From positions 124,001 through 188,000 of the forward strand of contig MSXN01000009.1 of assembly GCA_002083555.1 (NCBI GenBank): DNA of 64,000 nt, written 5' to 3'. Positions 34,496-43,140 of the stretch are shown one piece after another (the stretch's first letter is position 1; each line of letters begins with the position of its first letter). The position numbers and the translations under genes were made by a program. The stretch is from Nitrospira sp. ST-bin5 (lineage in GTDB: Bacteria; Nitrospirota; Nitrospiria; Nitrospirales; Nitrospiraceae). The notes under the pieces were generated by a model. That model saw nothing but the letters and a program-made list of their open reading frames with translations. It was not told the DNA's origin and ran no database searches.

Positions 34496-35326
34496 TCAGT
34501 TTCCCAGTAGCTTTTTCATGCTAGCCGGTGTGGCAGCCAGTTGTCCGGCCTTATTGAGGACGGTGCCAAGAATAGGCCGCGAATCCTTCACCAGCGAGAG
34601 CGCGCGTTGTACATCCTCTGCGGAGGTCTTTCCTTCCTCCACTACCAGAAGCAGCGCATCGGTATAGGGAGAAAAGGCCAACACGTCGGCGGTCTGCAAC
34701 AGCGGAGGCAAGTCGAAGATCACAATTCGCGAGGGGTAGCGGTGTTTGAATTCCTCGACGAGGGCCAGCATCTTCGGCGATGTCAGGATTTCGGTCGAAT
34801 TCTGGATCGCCCTTCCCCCAGGGAGCAGCACAAACCGGCCGATCCCGGGATGGACCAGTAGATTCTCGACTGGCACGTCATCAAGAAGATAATCGGCTAG
34901 ACCGGCACAGTCATTCAAGCCGAAGACGTCATGGATGCTGGGATTGCGAAGGTTGGCATCCACCAGCAAGACGGTTTGTGTGGATTCCATGGCCAGACTG
35001 ATAGCCAGATTCACCGCCGTCAGAGTCTTGCCTTCGCCGTCGCCGGGACTCGTGATCCCAAGCACGTTCCAGCCCTTTTCACGGAGCCGGTGCATCACCT
35101 GTGTGCGGAGAATCTTGAACGCGTCGACGAACGGGCCTTTGTCATAAGCCGCCATGACGCGCCGCTGACGGAGGACCGAGAGAGGCACGTCCAGCGATTT
35201 CGTCCTGGTGTAGACAATCGGGGGCGGCACCGCTTGCGGGCCGCCGGATCGTCCTCCGGGAGTCTTATTCGAAGACCCGCTCTGTTGGTCTTTATACAGC
35301 TGTACCGCGGTGCGAAATCGGTCCAT
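34496..35326 (-). CDS. CpsD/CapB-type tyrosine-kinase-like ATPase of the exosortase EPS locus
   Basis: A 276-residue bacterial tyrosine kinase of the type next to exosortases. Walker A SPGDGEGKT is at 93-101, Walker A-prime VLLVDANLRNPS near 118, and IVIFDLPPLLQTAD supplies Walker B. The usual Tyr-rich C-terminal cluster is missing, so autophosphorylation, if any, must use other Tyr residues. It works with the Wzz/GumC protein encoded 26 nt upstream to control chain length and export. Confidence 0.88.
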   Translation of the reverse strand: MDRFRTAVQLYKDQQSGSSNKTPGGRSGGPQAVPPPIVYTRTKSLDVPLSVLRQRRVMAAYDKGPFVDAFKILRTQVMHRLREKGWNVLGITSPGDGEGKTLTAVNLAISLAMESTQTVLLVDANLRNPSIHDVFGLNDCAGLADYLLDDVPVENLLVHPGIGRFVLLPGGRAIQNSTEILTSPKMLALVEEFKHRYPSRIVIFDLPPLLQTADVLAFSPYTDALLLVVEEGKTSAEDVQRALSLVKDSRPILGTVLNKAGQLAATPASMKKLLGN

Positions 35327-35352
35327 GGGGGCTCCTACAACAAGCTAATAAC

Positions 35353-37125
35353 TTACTCTATGCCAAATCGCCTAAGGGCTGCAAACCAGAGCACGTCGAG
35401 AGGCACCACAAACGCATGGAGCAGCAACAGGATCATCGCCAACGCTCCGACGCCGGCTCCCCTGACAAGCCGCCGGCGTTTGACCGCTTTGGAGAGATCT
35501 TGCTCATTAGGCATGAAGGGAACGACCGCCAACGGGAACATGTGAGTCAGTTGTGCGAGTTGCTCCGGCGAACGAATGGAATGGTCCAGCGATTCCGCTG
35601 CTGCGCCGGATCCGAGTCCTCCACCGACGGCCAAGATGAAGCCGAGCAGCACAATCGCGAGCCGGTTTGGTTTGTCCGGCTTTTCCGGAAGGCTGGGCGG
35701 ATCGATGAGAGAGAACCGCTCACCCTTGCGTTGCACTTCCAAGCCCTCCGACACCTTGGCTTCCAATAGCCTAGAGCGGATGTCCTGATATTTCTGCCCT
35801 GAGGTGTCACGGTCCCGGATCAAGACGAGATACTCCGGCTCAAGTTCCGGAGTCTTTTCCAGCCGGGTGGCATAAGCCTGGAGGCGTTGCTTGACGTCGG
35901 CTTTCGTTTTGCGAAGCGCGTCCAGCGACGACGTGGCTGAGTTCAGCTGTGCCTGGAGATTGATATAGGCGGGGTTCTCCGGCCGCTGAATCGGGTTCTT
36001 ACGTTGCGGCACCGCCCGCAGCTTACGCACTTCCTGCTCAAGCGAGGTGATGCGCCGCTGTGCGGTCACGACATCAGGATGTTCCTTGCCCAGTCGCTCA
36101 GAAATAGTGGCGAGAGAAGCCCTGGCATCCACAAGTTGCTTCGACGCCTCCTCGACCTCGGGGAGGTGACCTGTCTCTTTTTCCAGCGCCTCAATCTCCT
36201 GCTTCATCTTCACAATATCGGGATGGTCCGGCGCCAGGTTGCCTGTAGCTCCCGCATATTCCGCACGGAGGGCCCGGAGGCGATCGGCTGAGTCCAGAAT
36301 GCGTTCGCCGCTGGCAGAAATCATCGGGCTGTTGGGCTTGATCGTGGCCAGCTCACCCTCCAGATAATTCTTGCGTTCCTCGAGTGTGCGGATTTGCTGG
36401 TCGACATCCATCAATTCACGGTCAGACTGATTCATGAGTTGCTGATTCAGGGGCATCAGTTCCGGCAGAGCACCGCTAGCCCGTTGTTTAAAGGCGGCGA
36501 TCTTATCGTCGATCTCCCCGATGTGTTTGGCGAGATTATCCGCTTCCTGTTGGAGGAACGACGTGGCTTCCTGCGCCTGGCGTTCGCGGCTCTTGAGATT
36601 TTCTCCAAGGAATAAACTCGTCAGTTCATTTGCCACTTTCTGCGCAAGGTCCGGAGACTTGCTCTGATAGGCCACGGTGAACGCGATGGTGGCCTTGGTG
36701 GCATGTTGGGTTCGTTTATCAACCACGTCGGCGCTGATCACTTCCACCTCGATATCCTTGATGAAGCGCTTGACGACCTCTTCGGCCGGGCTAGCCTTGC
36801 GCTGATCCGGATAGAGGTCGAATTGCTCAACGACTTTCCAGAGGGTCGTCCGGCTCATGACCTGCTGCTTGATGGTCTCGATGCGTTGGTCGGCATAGCT
36901 GGTGATAGTCGATCGAACGAGGTCGGTCGGGATCTCCTGCTCCTCGATCAGAATCGTGGCCATGGACTTGTAGGTAGGCGGCCACAGAAATGCGGCAGCA
37001 AGGCTAAGGAGCAACAGGAATCCTCCCGCTGTCAGAATGAGCGTCCTGCGCCGGGAAAAAATCGCAACGTAGTCCTGGAGGCTTTGCGTGGAGTCAGTCG
37101 TGGTCATGTGAGATTGAGGTCCCAT
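35353..37125 (-). CDS. Wzz/GumC-type chain-length determinant
   Basis: A 590-residue inner-membrane protein. A transmembrane segment lies near residues 30-50 (LILTAGGFLLLLSLAAAFL) and another near 500-520; the long region between is coiled coil in the periplasm. LIEEQEIPTDLVRSTITSYADQR is the Wzz domain, and DPPSLPEKPDKPNR precedes the second membrane segment as in GumC. No fused kinase domain; the separate kinase follows downstream. AGGCGGA before the ATG at 37125 supports this start, though Met7 is possible. Confidence 0.9.
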   Translation of the reverse strand: MGPQSHMTTTDSTQSLQDYVAIFSRRRTLILTAGGFLLLLSLAAAFLWPPTYKSMATILIEEQEIPTDLVRSTITSYADQRIETIKQQVMSRTTLWKVVEQFDLYPDQRKASPAEEVVKRFIKDIEVEVISADVVDKRTQHATKATIAFTVAYQSKSPDLAQKVANELTSLFLGENLKSRERQAQEATSFLQQEADNLAKHIGEIDDKIAAFKQRASGALPELMPLNQQLMNQSDRELMDVDQQIRTLEERKNYLEGELATIKPNSPMISASGERILDSADRLRALRAEYAGATGNLAPDHPDIVKMKQEIEALEKETGHLPEVEEASKQLVDARASLATISERLGKEHPDVVTAQRRITSLEQEVRKLRAVPQRKNPIQRPENPAYINLQAQLNSATSSLDALRKTKADVKQRLQAYATRLEKTPELEPEYLVLIRDRDTSGQKYQDIRSRLLEAKVSEGLEVQRKGERFSLIDPPSLPEKPDKPNRLAIVLLGFILAVGGGLGSGAAAESLDHSIRSPEQLAQLTHMFPLAVVPFMPNEQDLSKAVKRRRLVRGAGVGALAMILLLLHAFVVPLDVLWFAALRRFGIE

Positions 37126-37137
37126 AATCAGATCCGC

Positions 37138-38373
37138 CTAGTTTGAGAGGGCTAATTTCGGTGGATAATAGGTCAGCATCAGCATAGCTGCGTTGGATGT
37201 CGCCGGTGTGGCAAAGCCATCGACATCGCGTCTGCCGTAGGTATAGGAGGCTTCGAGCTTCCACCATTCGAGAAACTTCCAGGCGAGTTTTGGGGATAAG
37301 GAGGCATAACGCTGTTCGGGAAACGAACCTCCCGATAATCTCTGCGTTGCGCCGGTGACAAGATATCCGTTGGCATCCAGCGAGGCCGTGAGGGTTTCAG
37401 AAACCTTATAGGAACCAGAAAGGGTAACCCGGTCGGTTTGGATCAGCAAGCCGAACCCGCTGGGAATGATATCGCGGGCCACGTTGACCTGGATAGAACT
37501 GCTCTCAAATTGTCTCATGAGACTCGCGCCGTACACCCAGACCGTCTCTTTGGCTTTGAGATCCCCGGCTGGCCCCTGAGTCGTCGAGCTGATGAATCGC
37601 GGTCCGCCGAACGCGGTTCCTATGAGAGATTCGGTGAAGGCATGAGTCAGCGTCATCATCGCTCCAGGAAATGTTGCGCGGAAGCCGAATGGAGCGTTTG
37701 TCGTATTGAAACTCGTATAGATCCCAGCCAATTGCACCTGATCCTGCTCGGTCAATTGATAGAGTAATCCGCTGGAGCCGCCAAACAGTTGGTAATTAAC
37801 AAGCCCGAGACGAAGACCATCTTCGTACGTGGTGTCCGTAAACTGAAAAGAAGATTGGAGCGAAAGCTTCTCCGTTAAGCTGTGGGCCCATGTCGGACTC
37901 GCATTCCATTGGTTGCGTTGCGTAAACCGCACCACAACGCCGGTAGTCAGAAGTTCGCTCATCAATGTGTTATCACGGGTAAAGCCGCCGGTAAACCCCA
38001 GAATGTCCTTTTCCGTCTTGTAGCGCATCGATAGCGGCAGAAAGATGTTCGTAAAGCTTGTTTCTTCGCCACCATAGTAGGAGACGAAATCGGCCGCCAC
38101 TTTGCCGCTCACTTCCAGCCGTTCCGTTTTTCCAGCGAACTCAGCCGCCGGCGAGGTCCAATAACCATAGGTCTCATCGTGTGGCAGCGTAGTCAGAAGC
38201 AAGTTGTCGTTGTACACGCCTTTGACTCCAATCGACGGGACGATCGACCACTCAGCTGCTTCGCTTTGGGATACCATGCCAGCTCCCATGAGACAGATCC
38301 ACAAGATGACCTGCGTAATGCCTCGCCAGCTTCGGGATTCACCACAGTCTCCAACCTCTAGCCTCCGTCGCAT
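37138..38373 (-). CDS. Outer-membrane beta-barrel protein of the EPS export locus
   Basis: A 411-residue protein with a signal peptide (cleavage after SEAA near residue 40) and a mature part with alternating hydrophobic strands (WSIVPSIGVKGVYNDNLLLTT), typical of a beta-barrel. It ends in KLALSN rather than the usual terminal aromatic. Its position between the Wza-like and Wzz-like genes matches the outer-membrane proteins of exosortase-linked EPS loci, a probable secretion porin. The gene is 3 nt from the preceding stop. Confidence 0.8.
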   Translation of the reverse strand: MRRRLEVGDCGESRSWRGITQVILWICLMGAGMVSQSEAAEWSIVPSIGVKGVYNDNLLLTTLPHDETYGYWTSPAAEFAGKTERLEVSGKVAADFVSYYGGEETSFTNIFLPLSMRYKTEKDILGFTGGFTRDNTLMSELLTTGVVVRFTQRNQWNASPTWAHSLTEKLSLQSSFQFTDTTYEDGLRLGLVNYQLFGGSSGLLYQLTEQDQVQLAGIYTSFNTTNAPFGFRATFPGAMMTLTHAFTESLIGTAFGGPRFISSTTQGPAGDLKAKETVWVYGASLMRQFESSSIQVNVARDIIPSGFGLLIQTDRVTLSGSYKVSETLTASLDANGYLVTGATQRLSGGSFPEQRYASLSPKLAWKFLEWWKLEASYTYGRRDVDGFATPATSNAAMLMLTYYPPKLALSN

Positions 38374-38376
38374 TGT

Positions 38377-38985
38377 CTACGGCACCATCACAGTGTCACC
38401 GCGCTGGAGGAGAATGTTCTGCTCCAGGTCCTGCCCCTTGCGGAGATCTCCGTAGCGCACCGGGAAGACCTGCTGCTGTCCCCTCACCCGCCGGATCACC
38501 TTGATGTCGTTTTCCGCAGCAAAAGGAGTCAGCCCTCCAGCCAGGCTCAATGCCTGCAGGACATCGGTATAGTGACCGATCAGGTATTCTCCCGGCTTGT
38601 TGACCCGTCCGACGACATAGATCTTGTAGCTCAGCACCTTCATGACTGCGACAGAGACATTCGGGTTCGGGATGTATTTGACCAGCCGTTTGACCAGATC
38701 CGTCCGAATCTCCTCCACGGTCCGGTCCTCGGCCTGGATGTCCCCGACCAGAGGAAAGGAAAACATGCCGTCCGGACGAACCACCACTTCCCTGGTGAGC
38801 TGCTCATCTTTCCAGACTGAGATCAACATGACATCTTCCGCTCCGAGGCGATAGCCGGGGTCGACCTGAGGTACAACCGGCGGCGCAGCCATGGCCGGTG
38901 ATTCAAGCAATAGCGATCCAGTCGTCACGATGGCAATTACCGCGAGTAGCCTCAGGTATTGCAAAACCAAATGATGGTCGAACAT
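38377..38985 (-). CDS. Polysaccharide export protein, Wza/EpsE type
   Basis: A 202-residue protein with an N-terminal signal (hydrophobic 9-33, cleavage after PAMA). The Poly_export domain is at about 42-115 (YRLGAEDVMLISVWKDEQLT, RPDGMFSFPLVGDI) and an SLBB domain follows (YVVGRVNKPGEYLI). No lipobox Cys is present, unlike E. coli Wza, and the C-terminal membrane helix of full-size Wza is absent. It would form the periplasmic and outer-membrane ring for export. It starts 10 nt after prsT. Confidence 0.9.
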   Translation of the reverse strand: MFDHHLVLQYLRLLAVIAIVTTGSLLLESPAMAAPPVVPQVDPGYRLGAEDVMLISVWKDEQLTREVVVRPDGMFSFPLVGDIQAEDRTVEEIRTDLVKRLVKYIPNPNVSVAVMKVLSYKIYVVGRVNKPGEYLIGHYTDVLQALSLAGGLTPFAAENDIKVIRRVRGQQQVFPVRYGDLRKGQDLEQNILLQRGDTVMVP

Positions 38986-38995
38986 ACGTCGTCTC

Positions 38996-41377
38996 CTACC
39001 CTTTCATCTGAGACAGAATCTGTTCTGCTTCCTGCCTCCCCTGGAACGATTCAGTGCTCTTCAGTGCTTTGGCCAGGTGGGTACGGGCCTCGGCGGTCTT
39101 GCCCGTCTGGAAGTAGGCTATCCCAAGATGATAGTTCAGCGTCGGAACGTCCGGGGCTTTGGCGACGGCATCCTTCATGACCCGTAGTCCCTCGTCCAGC
39201 TGCCCCATCTTAAAACGGACCCAACCTAGCGTGTCCAGAAAGAGCGGATGCGGCGCGTCTTTTTCGAAGTCGCGGCTTAACGCGAAGGCTTTCTGCAGGC
39301 TCTGTGGATCCCCTTTGGAATCGACGAGCATGACCGCCAGGTTATTCGCCGCCAGCACATTGCGGGGATTCAAGCGCAACGCCCCGTCATAAGCTGCGAT
39401 GGCCGAATCAACCTGATCGCTGGCGGTGTGGGCCAAGGCCAGCAACATGTATAACTCTTCGCTGTCTTGGTTGGCTGAGAGACCGGCCTGGATAACTTGC
39501 ACCGCCTGATCAGGCTGCTTCTGCGCGAGCCAGAGGCTTCCCCAATCGAGCCAGGGCGTGATCCACTTGGGATTGACCCTGGTCGCTTCTTGGAATTGGC
39601 TGTCGGCTTCCTTCGGGTGACCGGTCATGGCGAGGACTTCGCCCAGCAGCCCATGGCCGAACGGATGATGAGGTTGCGCGGTCACCAGCGTTTCCAGCCT
39701 GGTTCTGGTCTTCTCGGTATGGCCTTGGGCGATATCCAGCTTAATGAGTGATAGGAGCGGCTCCGGTTCATTCGGCGCGAGCGCCGTCGCCCGCTCATAG
39801 GCCATGCTTGCCTGTCCGAGCTGTCCCTGTGCCTCCCGCAGACGGCCTTCCGCCATCGACGCGACGACACTGTCTTTCGAAACGGATTTGAGCCGTTCGA
39901 GCGTACGTTCCGCGTCAGCCCAATTCTTTGTCACAAGATCGAGGTTCATCAGCATATCGAGCGCGGCCAGGTCGTCCGGACGTTGCTTCAACAGATCGTC
40001 GAGTCTGGCGCGAGCCTGCTGGGGTCTTCCGCTCTGGCTTTCGAGCGCGGCCAGCGAGCGGCGGGCATCGACCTGTCCCGGATAGAGGGCGACGGCCCGT
40101 TCGAAACTTTCCTTCGCCAGGTTGATCTCTCCGGTGACCTGATAGGACTGACCGAGAAGAAAATGGACGGTCGCCAATTCAGGTTGGTCGTGCAGGACGG
40201 TTCGGAAGGCCTGGACGGCATCTTTGCCGTTGCGTTTTGCCAGGGCCATACGTCCGGAGAGCACCAGGGCTTCGGTCGATCGAGGATTAATCTTCAGCAC
40301 TTCTTGGATCTGCCGGCTCGCGTCCGCCTGTTTTCCCGCATACAGGTCCAGTTCTGCCAGCTTGACCGTGGCGTCCAAACCGGCCGCCTTGTCCTTATGT
40401 TCTTTGATGAGAGCTTGGTATTGTTCACGGGCCTGAGGCTCCTGTCCGTTCTTGAGATAGAACTCCGCCAGGCCGAAGCGGAGTTTGGTCGAATGGGACA
40501 AGTGGCTCGTTGCGTCGAGGAGCACCTGCTCCGCGGCACGAGAGTTCTTTCTGGTCTGGAAATAATCGGCCAGCAGCAGCCGGCGTTCCTCGCTCTGCGG
40601 GTCGAGGGCGATCGCGTCGCGCAAGACGGTCTCCGCCTTCTCGGGGGCCCCCTGCCCGTCATAGAGCCGGGCCAGTCTCAACCGGTGATCGAACACGGTC
40701 GGTTCCGCATCGATCATACGGCGGGCGACAGATTCCGCGCCGGGAAGATTCTTTGCCTGTAGCAGGATCGTATTCAGATTGTTGAGAAGATCCATGTCTT
40801 TCGGATGGGCCTCCAAGGCCAGTTGAAGGGTGGTGACGGCATCGGCAGTTCGTTGTTGCTGGCCATAGAGAGTGGCGAGCAGAATCGCGACGTCCGGCTC
40901 TGTGGGAAACTCCTTGGCGAGGGCTTCAGCTTTGAGGGTGGCCTCCGGCAGGGCTCCCTCCAGCGCCAGGACCGCGATCTTCAGAGCTTGGGCCTGTGGG
41001 TTCCGGGCATCGATGGCGAGGACTTTATCGGCGGTCGCGAGCACCTGGTCGCTCAGACGGGCTTCCAGATAGTACTTAGCCAGGGTGATCAAGGCGGCGC
41101 TGTGGGTGGGAACGAGTTCGATCACTTCCTGATAGAGGCCCACGGCGTTACGCCAGTTTTTTTCCTTCTCCTCCACCTGGGCAAAGAGGAAATAGGCATC
41201 GGCGTCTTTCGGATCGATCTTCAGCACATTGCGCAGGGCCACCCGCGCCTTTGGATAGTTCCCGGCCGTGAGATAGTCCTGAGCCTTGGCCCGGTACTTG
41301 GCCTTGCGTTCTTCCGGCCCGCCGCAGGCGACGAGAACGACCGCCATACTCACAATGATGATGTTTCTGTAGTTCAT
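38996..41377 (-). CDS. prsT: TPR lipoprotein PrsT of the exosortase system
   Basis: A 793-residue protein with a lipoprotein signal (LVAC, Cys18) followed by about 20 TPR units over the whole length (AQDYLTAGNYPKARVALRNV, AVGLYQEVIELVPTHSAALI and so on). Size, lipid anchor and location match PrsT, the TPR lipoprotein found with PEP-CTERM/exosortase systems. The start at 41377 is preceded by AAAGG; the 48 codons that stay open upstream are Ser/Cys/Arg-rich and not protein-like. The role is inferred to be assembly of the export complex. Confidence 0.9.
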   Translation of the reverse strand: MNYRNIIIVSMAVVLVACGGPEERKAKYRAKAQDYLTAGNYPKARVALRNVLKIDPKDADAYFLFAQVEEKEKNWRNAVGLYQEVIELVPTHSAALITLAKYYLEARLSDQVLATADKVLAIDARNPQAQALKIAVLALEGALPEATLKAEALAKEFPTEPDVAILLATLYGQQQRTADAVTTLQLALEAHPKDMDLLNNLNTILLQAKNLPGAESVARRMIDAEPTVFDHRLRLARLYDGQGAPEKAETVLRDAIALDPQSEERRLLLADYFQTRKNSRAAEQVLLDATSHLSHSTKLRFGLAEFYLKNGQEPQAREQYQALIKEHKDKAAGLDATVKLAELDLYAGKQADASRQIQEVLKINPRSTEALVLSGRMALAKRNGKDAVQAFRTVLHDQPELATVHFLLGQSYQVTGEINLAKESFERAVALYPGQVDARRSLAALESQSGRPQQARARLDDLLKQRPDDLAALDMLMNLDLVTKNWADAERTLERLKSVSKDSVVASMAEGRLREAQGQLGQASMAYERATALAPNEPEPLLSLIKLDIAQGHTEKTRTRLETLVTAQPHHPFGHGLLGEVLAMTGHPKEADSQFQEATRVNPKWITPWLDWGSLWLAQKQPDQAVQVIQAGLSANQDSEELYMLLALAHTASDQVDSAIAAYDGALRLNPRNVLAANNLAVMLVDSKGDPQSLQKAFALSRDFEKDAPHPLFLDTLGWVRFKMGQLDEGLRVMKDAVAKAPDVPTLNYHLGIAYFQTGKTAEARTHLAKALKSTESFQGRQEAEQILSQMKG

Positions 41378-41423
41378 GGTGCTACCTTTGTGTTGCGCGC
41401 TTGTTCTATCTGATTGCCTTCGC

Positions 41424-43058
41424 TCACAGCCACATCTTGATCCCCAAACCGAACAGCACCCAGAGGGAGACCAGCCCGAGTTGCTTGACTCGATCAGAAA
41501 ATGCGTGGAGGAGCAACTCAAAGGAGAAAAACAGCACGATCAGTTTACCTGCGAAAAGACCGAGTGACGAGATGTCTGCATGGAGTTCCGGAAGGAACGG
41601 GAAAATGACGGCAAGACAGACCATCAGGTAATCCAGAGGAGTCGTCTGAAACCGGCTTTGGCTGTCGAACCGCATGGTCAGCAGGACCATGATCGCCATG
41701 GTGCCGAACAGGAGATGGTAGGTCGCGGGAATAGGAAATACCGCCTTCAACCAGGAGGCGTCGCTGACATACAGCAGGCACGTGCTGCCGAGATAGAGGC
41801 CGCCGCGGACGAAATAGGGAGCCAGCCGGGGAATGAATGCGAGCCCGAGCAGGACGATGAGAAACAGTCCGGTCGACAGGTAGCCGATATCGTGCGGGAC
41901 TTCGGCCGGAAGAAACACCGTCGCAATCAGAAACAGAGGGACCACGATAGCCAGGAAGCGAATGGGCAAGTCATGGAGCCAGTGACGACTCAGGACTTCT
42001 TCGATCCATTGTTCGGAACGGACCAGCGCACCTTCCGGAGAGGGTTTGGCAAAGTAGCCCCGGCCTGCGGCGATAAACAAGGCCAGGACCACGCCGGCCA
42101 AGCCGAGGTACAGGGGGATGATCAAGACATCCGACTGCCAGCGCAGGAAATAGGCTGATGCCACCATGAGACCCTGGATCCCATAAATGGCTGTGACGGC
42201 TTCATAGTGGTGCAGACCCATCGCCAGTAGCTTGTGGTGAATGTGGGTACGGTCTCCGACGAACGGCGATCGTCCTTCGGCCAGACGCTGAGCCGACACG
42301 CCCAGCGTATCCAGGAACGGCAGGCCCAGCAGAAAGAGCGAAAGCGAAGAACTGAACGGGCCTCTGGCCGAATCGGTCAGGAGAATTGCCAGGACTCCCA
42401 TCATGAATCCGAGCAGCTGGCTGCCGCCGTCTCCCATGAAAATTCTGGCAGGATAGGTATTGTATCGCAGGAAGCCCAGGAGACCCTCCATGAAGGGCAC
42501 AGCCAGCAACAGAACCAATGAGTCGTTCGAAAGGTGCGCCAGATAGGCGATGCCGCAGAGCGTGAGGAAAGACAGTCCCCCTGCCAGTCCGTCGAGGCCG
42601 TCGGTCAGATTCACTGCGTTCGAGACGGCCACGAGGAACAAGACGGTGACAGGGATGCTCACCCACAGTGGCAGCTCGGCATCGAGGATGAACGGAACGC
42701 TCTCGAAGCGGATGCCTCCGATGAGAATGACTGCGAGGGCGGCAAGGACTTGTCCAAGCAGTTTGGGGCGATAGCCAAGATCCACCCGGTCATCCCAGAC
42801 GCCGAAACCCAGGATGATCAATCCGCCCAGGAGCACCGATAGCGTGTTGATATCTTTCGGCGCCCACCAGGCGATGCTGACGCAGGCGCCTGCCGCGAAG
42901 GCTATGCCCCCCACTCGGGGAACCGGATGTTGATGCACCTTGCGTTCGCCCGGTTGATCCATAAAATGGAACCGGTCAGCCAGCATCCGCAACGGCGGAA
43001 TCAACGCCATGCAGATAAGCAGCGAGGTCATGAAGCTGAAAAATAGTTCGCTAGTCAT
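41424..43058 (-). CDS. WecA/MraY-type undecaprenyl-phosphate sugar-1-phosphate transferase
   Basis: A 544-residue multi-pass membrane enzyme that would start glycan synthesis by loading a sugar phosphate on undecaprenyl phosphate. Motifs are FMDQPGERKVHQHPVPRVGG, NLTDGLDGLAGG (catalytic Asp), GDGGSQLLGF and THIHHKLLAMG. Beyond residue 330 it has an extra run of about six membrane segments not present in WecA. The start at 43058 leaves out 11 upstream codons that overlap an inverted repeat. Many exosortase loci use a WcaJ-type transferase instead. Confidence 0.88.
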   Translation of the reverse strand: MTSELFFSFMTSLLICMALIPPLRMLADRFHFMDQPGERKVHQHPVPRVGGIAFAAGACVSIAWWAPKDINTLSVLLGGLIILGFGVWDDRVDLGYRPKLLGQVLAALAVILIGGIRFESVPFILDAELPLWVSIPVTVLFLVAVSNAVNLTDGLDGLAGGLSFLTLCGIAYLAHLSNDSLVLLLAVPFMEGLLGFLRYNTYPARIFMGDGGSQLLGFMMGVLAILLTDSARGPFSSSLSLFLLGLPFLDTLGVSAQRLAEGRSPFVGDRTHIHHKLLAMGLHHYEAVTAIYGIQGLMVASAYFLRWQSDVLIIPLYLGLAGVVLALFIAAGRGYFAKPSPEGALVRSEQWIEEVLSRHWLHDLPIRFLAIVVPLFLIATVFLPAEVPHDIGYLSTGLFLIVLLGLAFIPRLAPYFVRGGLYLGSTCLLYVSDASWLKAVFPIPATYHLLFGTMAIMVLLTMRFDSQSRFQTTPLDYLMVCLAVIFPFLPELHADISSLGLFAGKLIVLFFSFELLLHAFSDRVKQLGLVSLWVLFGLGIKMWL

Positions 43059-43068
43059 AGTCTGACAG

Positions 43069-43131
43069 GGGGTCAGGAACCATTTGCGCACAGCGCCCTA
43101 TGGGTCGTTCCGACAAATGGTTCCTGACCCC
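43069..43131. repeat. REP-like inverted repeat between the exosortase and transferase genes
   Basis: Perfect 18-bp arms, GGGGTCAGGAACCATTTG at 43069-43086 and its reverse complement at 43114-43131, with a 27-nt loop. The form resembles the repeats recognised by REP-associated tyrosine transposases; no transposase gene is nearby. Confidence 0.7.
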
Positions 43132-43140
43132 GTCCCTCAC

